Shown here piece by piece: positions 38,114 through 48,500 of a DNA stretch of 64,000 bases (positions within the stretch are counted from its first letter, which is position 1; each line of letters begins with the position of its first letter). The DNA comes from Bifidobacterium vespertilionis (lineage in GTDB: Bacteria; Actinomycetota; Actinomycetes; Actinomycetales; Bifidobacteriaceae). The notes below the pieces were generated by a model. The model searched no databases. It saw only the letters and a list, made by a program, of their open reading frames with translations, and had not been told where the DNA came from. The stretch lies in assembly GCF_008698145.1 (NCBI RefSeq), contig NZ_RZNZ01000008.1, forward strand, positions 94,613 through 158,612. Reading direction: 5' to 3'. The position numbers were made by a program, and so were the translations under genes.

Positions 38114-38141
38114 TTGTAGCGCTATAATTATAGCGCTACAA
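38114..38141. promoter_or_regulatory. 28-bp perfect palindrome: twin operators over back-to-back -10 boxes
   Basis: The sequence TTGTAGCGCTATAA is followed directly by its own inverse, giving a perfect 28-bp palindrome. It contains two LacI-type TAGCGCTA cores 14 bp apart. The central TATAATTATA holds a TATAAT -10 box on each strand. Divergent GH31 and MFS promoters would thus both be shut by one pair of repressors. Confidence 0.75.
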
Positions 38142-38319
38142 ATCGGGTGTGGTCATCTTGCGAGTCACGAAACGCGCAATCGAGTTGTCGGCGGTGGCTG
38201 GCTGTTGCCGGCATTTGTCTCCGCTGGATGTGAAACAATTCACATTCTGCATCCGTGGAGCCCAAGTTGTGACGTTTTCGTCCGCGTCGAACTTGGCGCA
38301 GTGCTAATCTTCCCCGTTG

Positions 38320-38333
38320 GGTTAACGTTAACC
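38320..38333 (+). promoter_or_regulatory. LacI-type operator GGTTAACGTTAACC
   Basis: A perfect 14-bp palindrome ending two bases before the AAGGAGG of the MFS gene. It shares TTANCGTTAA with sites at 45423, 55311 and 55521. Confidence 0.65.
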
Positions 38334-38347
38334 AAGGAGGAAGAGCA

Positions 38348-39667
38348 ATGAGCACTCAAACCATGCCCGCAGCTGCGGATGCGCGGTCCGCTTCGAAGTC
38401 CGCGGAACCGGTTTCCCCGCAGACGGAACCGTCGTCCAGCGTGACCAACGAACAGCAGCCGAAGCTGCCCTACGTTCTGTGCGCCGGCTTGTTTCTGGGC
38501 CCGTTGACGTGGATGGGTCCGGTGGGTGCCGGCCGCAACGTCCTGACGCCGCAGATCTTCAGCAACATCGACCCGGCGGGCAAGGTCGCCGCGGTCGCGC
38601 TGCTGTCGTCGTTCGTCTCGCTCGCGGGCCTGATTGCCAACTTCGTGTTCGGTGCGCTGTCCGACGTGACGCGCACCCGTTGGGGCAAGCGCAAGCCGTA
38701 CATCGTCGGCGGACTGGTCATCCAGGCGCTGCTGTTCGTCTTCATCGCCAATGCCGCCACGATCCCCATGATCATCGCCGGCTGGGTGTGCGTCGCGGTG
38801 GCGGAGAACGCCGTCGCGGCCTCCATGGTGGCCCAGCAGTCCGACCGCATCGCGCCCCGCTGGCGCGGCACCGCCTCCATGTGCTGGGGCGTGGGCTGGA
38901 CCTGCTGCCAGGTCATCACGATCATCGCCTCCCAGTTCCTGGGCAATCCCCAGGCCGGCATGTACCTGCTCGCCGGAATCTCGCTGGTGCTTGGCCTGGC
39001 GCATGTGATCCTGATGAACGAGAAGTCCAACCTCGATGAACCGCGCATGCAGATCGATCCGAATTCGCTGCTGAGTCACTTCTTCCTGCCCATGCACGGC
39101 GCCCGCGACTACTATCTGGCGCTCGCCGGCAAGCTGCTCATGGTGGTGGGCGGCACCTGCGTGGGCCTGTACCAGCTGTACATCTTCACCGACTACATCC
39201 ACCTCGACCTCAACTCCACCAAGCTCGCCGTGTCCACCATGACCTCCATCTCGCTGGTCACGGGCATCGTGTTCGGTGTGATCGCCGGCCCACTCGCGGA
39301 CAAGTTCGGCCGGCTTAAGGCGCCTGTGGCCATCTCCGTGATCTTCATCGGCGTCGCCGCGGTCTTCCCGTACTTCTTCCCGTATGCCTGGGCCATGTAT
39401 GTGTTCGGCATCATCTCCGGCATCGCCAATGGCGTGTACAACTCGATCGACGGCGCGCTGAATCTGGCCGTGCTGCCGAACAAGGACACCGCCGGCAAGG
39501 ATCTGGGCATCATCAACTTCGCGAACACGCTGTCCCAGATCATTGGCACGGCCATCGCCGGCGGCATCATCACGCTGTTCGGCACGTACCGCGCGGTGTT
39601 CCCGGCGTCCTTCCTGATCTCGCTCATGGGCGCGTGCCTGTTCTTCATGATCAAGAAGGTCAAGTAG
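38348..39667 (+). CDS. MFS sugar transporter
   Basis: A 439-residue transporter with 12 membrane segments after a polar N-terminal tail (1-40). The loop after the second span, GALSDVTRTRWGKRKPYIVGG, has the form common to MFS/GPH oligosaccharide permeases. AAGGAGG lies eight bases before ATG 38348. Its position between GH31 and the GH27/GH36 genes, with two different operator types upstream, suggests import of an alpha-linked oligosaccharide processed by these enzymes. The exact sugar is not evident. Confidence 0.85.
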   Translation: MSTQTMPAAADARSASKSAEPVSPQTEPSSSVTNEQQPKLPYVLCAGLFLGPLTWMGPVGAGRNVLTPQIFSNIDPAGKVAAVALLSSFVSLAGLIANFVFGALSDVTRTRWGKRKPYIVGGLVIQALLFVFIANAATIPMIIAGWVCVAVAENAVAASMVAQQSDRIAPRWRGTASMCWGVGWTCCQVITIIASQFLGNPQAGMYLLAGISLVLGLAHVILMNEKSNLDEPRMQIDPNSLLSHFFLPMHGARDYYLALAGKLLMVVGGTCVGLYQLYIFTDYIHLDLNSTKLAVSTMTSISLVTGIVFGVIAGPLADKFGRLKAPVAISVIFIGVAAVFPYFFPYAWAMYVFGIISGIANGVYNSIDGALNLAVLPNKDTAGKDLGIINFANTLSQIIGTAIAGGIITLFGTYRAVFPASFLISLMGACLFFMIKKVK

Positions 39668-40199
39668 CGGATTTCATAGCCGCACGCACGGGTGCGGCAG
39701 GGACGCGGCCGGATATTTTCGATTCGTGTGGTGGTTTTTCGTGGCGATGCCGGATATCGGCGCGTCATTCTGCCGAAATGACGGTGGCTTATATGGGTGG
39801 CTTATATGGGTGGAACGTGGAAAACCGCCACACGAATCGAAAGTATGCCGAAAATATGACGGAATGCGGTACGTTTGGGAGGCGCTTCGGCGTCATGCGG
39901 GATGCTGGGGTTGGTCTGCGCCGGTTTTTCTACGTACTGCATGGCCCGTGGTGGCTCGGATTACGTGCCGGATTGTGTGTGAGGGGTCCGATGGCGCCAA
40001 TCCCGATTGACATTTCCGAGTTATGCATGCCGGAACGGCCGCATCCGCGACGTCCATGGCGTTATTCCGCCGAAAATCCGCGGGTTGTATACGGCCACGG
40101 CGTCCTTGGTCATGCACAACTCGTCAAGTACATGACGTTGGTCATCGCGCGGCCGGCGTGTCTTGGAAAGTACAACGTTAAACTAAAGAGCGTTGATAG
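39668..40199. other. Gene-free interval with a short tandem repeat
   Basis: No reliable gene. A weak hairpin GCCGCA...TGCGGC (39679-39698) follows the MFS stop. A 13-bp unit GTGGCTTATATGG is repeated twice plus four bases at 39784-39813. The rest is less GC-rich than its neighbours and shows no family I recognise. Confidence 0.5.
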
Positions 40200-40245
40200 T
40201 TGTAACGATTCAACCATTGGATGTCGCCATTCAGTGCAATAGGCT
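40200..40245 (+). promoter_or_regulatory. GH27 promoter with upstream operator
   Basis: TTGGAT (40217-40222), a 17-nt spacer and TAGGCT (40240-40245) form a promoter. TTGTAACGATTCAA (40200-40213) lies directly upstream, and an ACAACGTTAA half-palindrome is at 40172-40181. Confidence 0.55.
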
Positions 40246-40299
40246 TTAATTCAGGATCAGGCTGGTGTTCGGCTTGATCTTCGTTCACGGAGGAACGCA

Positions 40300-41712
40300 A
40301 TGACCACTTCCGCCAATACCGCAGCCCCCAAGGCATGGCGCCCGCCCATGGGCTGGAACAGCTGGGATTCCTACGGCACCACCGTCACCGAGGACGAGGT
40401 CCTCGCCAATGCGCGCACCATGGCCGCCGAGCTCAAGCCGGCCGGCTGGGACACGCTTGTGGTGGATATCGCCTGGTACGATCCAACCGCCCGCGCCCAC
40501 GGCTACAACGCGAACGCCCCGCTGGTGCTCGACGAGTACGGCCGCCAGCTGCCCGACCCGGTCCGGTTTCCCTCCGCGGCCGGAGGCAAGGGCTTCGGCC
40601 CCCTCGCCGAGAAGGTCCACGAGCTTGGCCTCAAGTTCGGCATCCACGTGATGCGCGGCATCCCGCGCATCGCCGTCGACAAGGATCTGCCGGTGTACGG
40701 CACCGAGTACACCGCCAAGCAGGTGGCCGATCTGGATCACGTGTGCCGCTGGAACCCGGACAATTACGGTCTCAACCAGTCCCACCCGGGCGCGCAGGCT
40801 TGGTACGACGCCCAGCTCGACCAGTTCGCGCAGTGGGGCGTCGACTACCTCAAGGTGGACGACATGCAGACGCCGTTCTACTCCGAGGAGATCCATGCCT
40901 ACCATCTGGCCATCGAGAAGGCCGAGCGCAAGTACGGCCATCCCATGGTCCTGTCCCTGTCTCCCGGCGGATGGGTTGCCACTACGCACGTGGACTTCCT
41001 GCGCAACAATGCCGAGCTGTGGCGCATCTCCGACGATCTGTGGGACAAGTGGCTGGACATCTACGCCCAGTTCGCCCGCCTCGCCCGCTGGGCCCCGTTG
41101 CAGACCAACGGCCACTGGGCCGACGCCGACATGCTTCCGCTGGGGCACATTGGCCTGCGGGCCGAGCGCGGCGACGACCGCCAGAGCAAGCTCACCGCCG
41201 ACGAGCAGCGCACGATCCTCGCACTGTGGGCCATGGGCCGCTCCCCGCTCATGGTTGGCGGCGATCTGCCGACCAGTACGCCCGAGACCCTGAAGCTCCT
41301 CGCCAATCCCGCCCTGCGCGAGGTCACCGCGGGCAGCGCGAACAACGGGGAGATCGTGCGCGAGCGGATCAACCGCCACTGGTCGGACGATGCCAGCTAT
41401 CTGGGCGATTACATCGTGTGGAAGGCCGATGCCGCCGACTGGGCCGATGGCACCGCATCCGCGCATGCCGGCGGCCATTACGCGGCCCTGTTCTGGACCG
41501 GCGACGAGCCGCGCGAGTGCGAGCTGGCGCTGCAAAGCGTGGTCGGGATCGACGCGCGCAACGAGCCGTGGACGCTCACTGATCTGTGGGGCGATGGCGG
41601 CGTGGCGGAGGCTGGCTCCGACGTGCGCATCGAGGGCGAGGGCTCCGATCGCGTGGTCAAGGCCACCGTGCCCGGCCATGGCGTGGTCTGGATCGCCTTG
41701 GATCGGCGCTGA
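40300..41712 (+). CDS. GH27 alpha-galactosidase-type enzyme
   Basis: A 470-residue cytoplasmic retaining glycosidase. The family start PPMGWNSWDSYGTTVTEDE is near residue 15, the nucleophile is D187 in YLKVDDMQ, and the acid/base lies in RISDDLWDKW (D245/D246). GH27 in bifidobacteria includes both alpha-galactosidases and beta-L-arabinopyranosidases, so either activity is possible. GGAGGAA precedes ATG 40300. It is followed 75 bp later by a GH36 gene on the same strand, so the two enzymes are probably co-expressed. Confidence 0.85.
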   Translation: MTTSANTAAPKAWRPPMGWNSWDSYGTTVTEDEVLANARTMAAELKPAGWDTLVVDIAWYDPTARAHGYNANAPLVLDEYGRQLPDPVRFPSAAGGKGFGPLAEKVHELGLKFGIHVMRGIPRIAVDKDLPVYGTEYTAKQVADLDHVCRWNPDNYGLNQSHPGAQAWYDAQLDQFAQWGVDYLKVDDMQTPFYSEEIHAYHLAIEKAERKYGHPMVLSLSPGGWVATTHVDFLRNNAELWRISDDLWDKWLDIYAQFARLARWAPLQTNGHWADADMLPLGHIGLRAERGDDRQSKLTADEQRTILALWAMGRSPLMVGGDLPTSTPETLKLLANPALREVTAGSANNGEIVRERINRHWSDDASYLGDYIVWKADAADWADGTASAHAGGHYAALFWTGDEPRECELALQSVVGIDARNEPWTLTDLWGDGGVAEAGSDVRIEGEGSDRVVKATVPGHGVVWIALDRR

Positions 41713-41787
41713 CGAACCGCGCTGACAATCCGCGCTGACGATCCACACGGATCGAACGTAACAAAACATGTCGAGTAGGGAGTCGCT

Positions 41788-44151
41788 GTGACCGGTCTGA
41801 TCGTCGTCCATGAGGCGGAATCGCCCGCCAACCCTCAATTCCATCTGCGCAACGGCAAGGTGAGCATGATCCTTGGCGTGGCCGCGGGCAAGCTCGTCAA
41901 TCTGTACACCGGCGCGCCGCTGCCCGATCGGAGCGACTTCGGATACCTGCTCGAGGACCGCTTCCGCGTGCTGGCCACCGTGCGCCGGGATGACGATTCG
42001 CGCTACGTGGAGTTCCTGCGTCAGGAGTTTCCCGAATACGGTCGCGGCGACTTCCGCCTGCCCGCCATTTCGGTTGCGCAGCCTAACGGGTCGCGCATCA
42101 CCGATCTGGCGTATGCAGGGTACCGCGTGGTCGATGGCAAGCCGGAGCTGGATGGTCTGCCGTCCACGTATGCGAATGAGGGGGCTGCCGGACGGAGCGA
42201 CGAGGGTCTTGCCGACGCGCAGACCCTTCTCGTGGACCTTGCGGATGATCCGACCGGTCTCACGGTCACACTCGCCTACACCATCTTCCGCGACGAGCCG
42301 GTGATCGCCCGCAGCGCCGTGATCCGCAACGGGGGCCGCGAGCCGCTCGATCTTGAGCGGGTCATGAGCCTGAATCTCGATCTGCCGGATCGCAACTGGA
42401 CCATGACCGAATTCATGGGCGCCTGGGCCCGGGAACGCCGGCCGTACAGCCAGCCGCTGCACCCCGGCGTGCAGGGCGTCGGCTCACTGCGTGGCGCGAG
42501 CAGCCCGTTCGCCAACCCCTCGGCCATCTTCGCGCGTCCCAACACCGATGAGGACCAAGGCGAGGCGTTCGGCGTCGCGTTCGTCTACTCCGGCAACTTC
42601 GACCTGCACGCGGAGGTGGACACCTTCGATGCCACCCGCATCCAGCTGGGCATCAACGATTTCGGCTTCACGTGGCGGCTCGAACCGGGCGAATCGTTCC
42701 AAGCGCCGGAAGCGTTGCTGGCCTATTCGAGCAACGGCCTGAACGCCCTGAGCCACGCCTTCCACAACATCGTGCGCGGCAATCTGGCGCGCGGTCCGTG
42801 GAAGGGCCGTGAGCGCCCGGTGCTTATCAACAACTGGGAGGCCACGTACTTCGACTTCACCGAGGACAAGCTCCTCGCCCTCGCGCGCACGGCCTGGAAG
42901 GCCGGCATCGAACTGTTCGTGCTGGACGACGGCTGGTTCGGCAAGGGGCCGCATGCCCGCGTGACCGACAACGCCGGCCTTGGCGACTGGACGCCCAACC
43001 CGGACAGGCTGCCGGACGGCATAGCCGGCATAGCGCGGAAGGTCAACGAACTGGGCATGCGGTTCGGCCTGTGGTTCGAGCCGGAAATGGTCAACAAGGC
43101 GTCCGATCTGTACACCGAGCATCCAGACTGGGTGCTGGCCACCCCCGGCCGCGGCATGTCCGTATACCGGCACCAGTACGTGCTCAACTTCGCGAATCCT
43201 GCCGTGGTGAACAACATCTACAGCCAACTGCACACGCTGCTGTCCGGCGCGAACATCGCCTACATCAAGTGGGACATGAACCGCTTCATCACCGAGGCCT
43301 TCGACGCCACGCGCGGTGCCGAACGGCAGGGCGAGGTTCTGCACCGCTACATTCTGGGCGTGTACGAGCTCTACCGCCGACTGCTCGCCGCGTTCCCCGA
43401 ACTCATCATCGAGGGATGCTCGTCCGGCGGCGCGCGGTTCGATCTGGGCATTCTGGCGTACTCCCCGCAAATCTGGACCAGCGACGACACCGACGCCGTG
43501 GAGCGTTTGGGCGTGCAGTGGGGGACCAGCTACATCTACCCGGTCGAGGCGATGGGCGCGCACGTGTCGATCACCCCGAACCACCAGACCGGTCGGTCTG
43601 AGCCGATCGACACCCGTGCGAATGTGGCCATGTTCGGCACATTCGGTTACGAGATGGATCTGAATCGGACATCCGCCGAGGATCTGGAGGCGATCCGCTC
43701 GCAGGTCGCGTTCTTCAAGCGCTTCGGCCCGCTGATCCATTGGGGTGATTTCTACCGTCTGCGCTCGCCGTTCGCGCCCGATCGCCGTTCCGCCGCCTGG
43801 ATGACGGTGGCGCGCGACGGTTCCGAGGCGCTGGTGGCCGATTTCACGATCCTCATGCAGCCGAACCGCCCCAACACGCGGTTGGCTCTGCGCGGACTCG
43901 ACCCGGCGGCCCTGTACGAGGTGCGCACGGTGGATGCCGGCGCATGGGATTGGGCGGGCGCTTCTGGGACTTCCGGGCCGTCGGGGGTCGATGGCGGTGC
44001 GTCCGATGTCGATTCCGGCGATGGCGGTGCGGAGTCTGGCGAGGGGGCGGTGGTCCGCTCCGGCGCCGAGCTCATGCGCATCGGCCTGAACGACACCGAT
44101 CTGGGCGGCCGCGACTTCGCCTCGAGGCTGTACCTGATCACACGGCTGTAG
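41788..44151 (+). CDS. GH36 alpha-galactosidase
   Basis: A 787-residue cytoplasmic alpha-galactosidase of the raffinose/melibiose type. There is an N-terminal beta-sandwich, a TIM barrel with LFVLDDGWFGKG, nucleophile D496 in YIKWDMNR, EGCSSGGARFD and acid/base D566 in WTSDDTDA, then a C-terminal beta domain. That last domain is interrupted at about 735-765 by a low-complexity Gly/Ser/Asp stretch (GASDVDSGDGGAESGEG), unusual for the family. The start is GTG 41788 with TAGGGA upstream. It pairs with the GH27 gene just before it. Confidence 0.92.
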   Translation: MTGLIVVHEAESPANPQFHLRNGKVSMILGVAAGKLVNLYTGAPLPDRSDFGYLLEDRFRVLATVRRDDDSRYVEFLRQEFPEYGRGDFRLPAISVAQPNGSRITDLAYAGYRVVDGKPELDGLPSTYANEGAAGRSDEGLADAQTLLVDLADDPTGLTVTLAYTIFRDEPVIARSAVIRNGGREPLDLERVMSLNLDLPDRNWTMTEFMGAWARERRPYSQPLHPGVQGVGSLRGASSPFANPSAIFARPNTDEDQGEAFGVAFVYSGNFDLHAEVDTFDATRIQLGINDFGFTWRLEPGESFQAPEALLAYSSNGLNALSHAFHNIVRGNLARGPWKGRERPVLINNWEATYFDFTEDKLLALARTAWKAGIELFVLDDGWFGKGPHARVTDNAGLGDWTPNPDRLPDGIAGIARKVNELGMRFGLWFEPEMVNKASDLYTEHPDWVLATPGRGMSVYRHQYVLNFANPAVVNNIYSQLHTLLSGANIAYIKWDMNRFITEAFDATRGAERQGEVLHRYILGVYELYRRLLAAFPELIIEGCSSGGARFDLGILAYSPQIWTSDDTDAVERLGVQWGTSYIYPVEAMGAHVSITPNHQTGRSEPIDTRANVAMFGTFGYEMDLNRTSAEDLEAIRSQVAFFKRFGPLIHWGDFYRLRSPFAPDRRSAAWMTVARDGSEALVADFTILMQPNRPNTRLALRGLDPAALYEVRTVDAGAWDWAGASGTSGPSGVDGGASDVDSGDGGAESGEGAVVRSGAELMRIGLNDTDLGGRDFASRLYLITRL

Positions 44152-44212
44152 TTCGCGGCTGGCGGGGCAATATATCCCGGCATTCCGGCGCTGAGCTGTG
44201 GCGTGGTCTCTC

Positions 44213-45290
44213 TCATCCTGAGCGAGTGAGGAGGGCCATCTACGTCATCCTGAGCGAAGCCCGTTAGGACGGAGTCGAAGGATCCTTAATTTCCCGCACT
44301 AATCGGAACCACGACTAAGTGCGTAATGGCCAAGGATCCTTCGGCTCCACTTCGTTCCGCTCAGGATGACGTTGGTGGTCTCTCGCTGTGCTCGCTCCGC
44401 ACCATCCCGCCCCGCAAACTGGGCAAATGTGGACGCTTGATTTGCAGACTGGGCAGATCCGGTCTTCTGCGGCCGGTTTTCGGCCTCAAGATGGCAGGAT
44501 CTGCCCAGTTTGTGCGGCGGGAGGCCTGATCTGCCCAGTTTGCGGCGCAATCGGGCGCGAACTGGGCATGGACTGGGCAGATTGGGCGCGAGACGGGCAT
44601 GAACTGGGCATGAACTGGGCAGATCGTGCCGATTTTGAGGATTCGGCGTGACATGGTGTGTGACCGGGGCGTGACCCGGAGTGCGGTGTGACCGGGTGTG
44701 TGACATGGTGTGGGCGCGCCCGGTCACGGGGTGTTGGAATCGTTGGAATAAAGCCATTTTGAAATCCCTGTGACCGGCAATGGGCACACCATGTCACACG
44801 CCGTGTCACAGCGCACGCCTCGTCACAGCGCACACCCGGTCACAACGCACCCAGGTGCTCGACATGATGGCCATCAACGTCATCCTGAGCGAGTGGTGGA
44901 GAGTCGTCTACGTCATCCTGAGCACTGAGCCGTTAAGCGGACAGCCCGGTGGGCTGTCCGTAGGCAAGCCGAGCCGTGGGGCGAACGCCGGCGGCGTTCG
45001 TAGGCGAGGGCGAACGACAGTGAGCAAATAATGCTGCGGCCGTAGGCCGTCCGTGATTGCGGTCGAGCAGCCGCCGCCAAGGCGGTGACGGTGCGGCGTA
45101 GCCGGACACCGACAGGGCGCAGTCGAAGGATCCTTAACTTCCCGCACTAATTGGAGCTACGACTAAGTGCGTAATGGCCAAGGATCCTTCGGCTCCACTT
45201 CGTTCCGCTCAGGATGACGAGGGTCTGTCCGCTTTATGGTTCAGTGCTCAGGATGACGAGGGGCTGTCCGCTTTACGGCTCAGCGCTCAG
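44213..45290. repeat. Left repeat module of the large GH43 gene
   Basis: A 1.36-kb gene-free interval. REP-like units lie at 44213-44373 and 44878-45285. CTGGGCAGATC hairpins lie at about 44405-44640, including ACTGGGCAGATCC with its exact inverse GGATCTGCCCAGT. A fold-back follows in which GTGTGACATGGTGTG (44698-44712) is the exact inverse of 44785-44799. The 65-bp unit between AAGGATCCTTAA and GGCCAAGGATCCTT occurs here twice (near 44275 and 45123). Much of the same order recurs after the GH43 gene at 51.4-52.0 kb. Confidence 0.85.
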
Positions 45291-45421
45291 ATGACGGCAC
45301 CCGTTCCTCGCAGGATGGCGGAGCGCTACGCATGGAGGACGCGATTTGGATATGAGCAGCCTACAAAAGGCAGCGCTTTCGCCGACGATTTTACTGTTCC
45401 GTGAATTACCCTGAATGCAAG

Positions 45422-45433
45422 GTTATCGTTAAC
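45422..45433 (+). promoter_or_regulatory. LacI-type operator GTTATCGTTAAC
   Basis: A near-palindrome 82 bases before the GH43 start, sharing TTANCGTTAA with 38320, 55311 and 55521. Confidence 0.6.
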
Positions 45434-45515
45434 TCACATGATGATGTCAGTCGGTGAATGGCGATATCCAACTCATCTGCAACGCAGCTTCCTCAGCGAA
45501 GAGAACAGGAGCATC

Positions 45516-48500
45516 ATGCACAGATTCGGCACAACGAGAAAGGCAAAGGGCATTCCTCGCGTCGTCGCCGCCCTTGCCACATCAGTCGCCATGCTGGCCT
45601 CAATGGGTCTTTCCGGATCGGCTGCACTCGCCGCCAGTCCGACCATTCAGGACGATCAAAGCGCCCAAGCCGTCGCGACCGGCACCGATGTGACCGCCCA
45701 CATCGCCACCTACTATGGCCAGTCGCCCAAGTTGCCGGCCGAAATCGACGGTCAGAAGGTCACGTGGGATGATTCCTTCACGCAGGGCGACACCTACAAC
45801 GATCTGTGGAGCACGGTCACTGCGACCGGAACCACCGCGGACGGTGGCAAGGCCACCGCAACCGTGGATGTGGTTACCGAAGGCGTCACGTACTTCATTG
45901 ACGCCGGCACCGGCAAGGACTGGGAGAGCAACGCCTCCCAGGCGCGCAAGAACATCGTCTCCGGGACATGGCAGGCCATTAAGGCGCTCGCCGGAGATCA
46001 GCTGCTCAACGCCGACTCCGACCAGTTCTACGTCGCCGCGGATAACGATACCTGGGGTCATGAGCAGGGCACCCGCGCCAGCGACAAGCGCCCGAGCCCG
46101 GACCAGATCCCCTTCGGCGTGACCGTGGAGAATGGCGATACCGTGTCCGGAAAGTACGACATGGGCATGACCTCGCTGGACCGAAACAACTTCACCTACT
46201 ACTTCACGCTCGACGCCGGCACCTACACGCTGACCACCGGCATCCGCGAGCTGTACGACGGCAACCACGGCCGTACGATCTCCCAGAAGGTCACCGATGC
46301 CAAGACCGGCGCCGAGCTGCTCACGCTGGATGATGTGCGCCTGTCTCCGCGCGGCGGCAATGCTAAGGCCAAGGATGCGGCCCCGGTGGTCTCCTCCGGC
46401 AGCTTCACGCTCAAGGAAAAGACGCTGGTCAAGGTCGCATTCCCGCGTGGCCCCGACGTGGGCGGCCAATCCAACGAGAACGGTGTGATCAGCTGGCTGG
46501 CGGTCGCCAAGGGCGAAAACCCCGATCCGATCCTCAACAAGGCCGAGCTGCGCACCGCGGTCAAGGAGGCCAAGGCGATCCAGTCCGACGGCAAAACCTA
46601 TGCCGCGCACAGCACCGCGATCCTCGATGCCGCCGTGAGTGAAGCGGACAAGATCCTCAACGACAACGAAGGCAAGTACAACCAGGACCAGATCAACTGG
46701 CAGGTGCGCATGGTCAACGCGGGCATCGAAACGATGACCGTTCAGGATCTCAACACCTCCCGCTACAGCACCGTGCAGGTGGGCGATACCTGGCTGGATA
46801 CCGAAGGCGCTGCAATTCAGGCGCACGGCGGCGGCTTCCTGCAGCAGACCGACGCCGACGGCAAGCCCATCTACTACTGGGTGGGCGAGGACAAGACGCA
46901 CAACTCCGCCAACTACAACGGCATCGCGCTCTACTCCTCCAAGGATCTGGTCAACTGGACCTTCCGCAACCTGATCCTCAAGTACAACAACGACATTCCC
47001 GGTCTGAACCAGAACAAGATCGAGCGCCCGAAGCTCATCTACAACGCCAATACCAAGACCTATGTGCTCTGGGGACACTGGGAGGGCTACGACAGCTATG
47101 CCTCCTCGCAGATCGCCGTGGCCACCAGCAAGACCGTCGACGGCGACTACGAGTTCCTGGGCCATTGGCGCCCGGGCGCGGACGCCGATCACCGCAACTG
47201 GCGTCAGGAACGCGGTGAGTACTTCTTCGAGGACGACCACAGGACCATCAACCCCGATGATCTGGCCGACACCGCCACATGGGGCACCGGTTCGCGCGAC
47301 ATGACCCTGTTCGTGGACGACGACGGCACCGCCTACATGATTTCCGCGCAGGACGGCTCCCGCATGCGCATCTACGAGCTTAACGCGGATTACACCGATG
47401 TGGCGTTCAACGCCGACGGCACCCCGAAGATGACCTACCTGATGTTCGATGGCGGCCGCCGCGAGGCTCCGGCCCTTTCGAAGATCGATGGCAAGTACTA
47501 CATCATCACCTCCGGCCAGTCCGGCTGGCTGCCGAATGAGGCCCGCTACTCGTACACCACGAACCTCAAGGACCCCAACGGTTGGAAGCTCACAGAGGAT
47601 GGCAGGAGCCCGTTCGCCGCGATCGGCAACAACTCCACGTTCTACAGCCAGCCCACCAACATCATGCAGGTCAACGGCTCCAAGGGCACCACGCTGGTCT
47701 ATATGGGCGATCGCTGGAATCCGTCCGCGCTGCGCGACTCCACCTATGTGTGGCTGCCGCTGACGGAGACCGGCAATGCGGACAACCCGCTGGCCATGGA
47801 CTACCAGACCGATTGGTCGCTCAACACCGAAACCGGCGAGGTGGTCACTTCCGGTTCCCAGCTGCTCTCGCAGGGCGAAGGCGTGACGACTTCCTCCTCC
47901 GCCGCTGTCACCGACAAGGACGGATTCAAGCTCGAATACGCGAACGATGGCGATTGGACCACGTACTTCCGCGGCTTCGACGAGGATGGCTCCACCGTCA
48001 CCATGCCATTCACCTACACGGTCGATCTGGGCAAGGTCGCGGACATCAGCCGCATCGATCTGTCCACCAGGCTCGTCAACGGCTCTGAGACCTACTACCA
48101 GTACACGATCGAAACCAGCCTCAACAATACCAACTGGACGAAGGTCGTGGATGAAAGCGACAACACCACGGTCGGTTTCATGAGCCACAAGTTGACTGGC
48201 CAGGCGCGCTATGTGCGTCTCAACGTGACCAAGGTGGCCAAGCAGAAGGACAACCAGGGTGCCGGATGGGCGTCCGGCATTCAGGAGTTCCAGGTGTGGG
48301 GCAAGCCGTCCGAGGGTGGTGCGGTCACCCCGACCGCGGGCAAGGATCTGACCGCGCAGACATACAAGGTGGCAGGTTTCGATCCGGTCAACCGCGTGCA
48401 GCTGCACTGGGCCACCGATCCGGCCGCCACCTCCTACAAGGTGTTCCGCTCCGAATCCGCGGACATGCGCGATCCGGTGGAGGCCAAGTCCTTCGACGGT

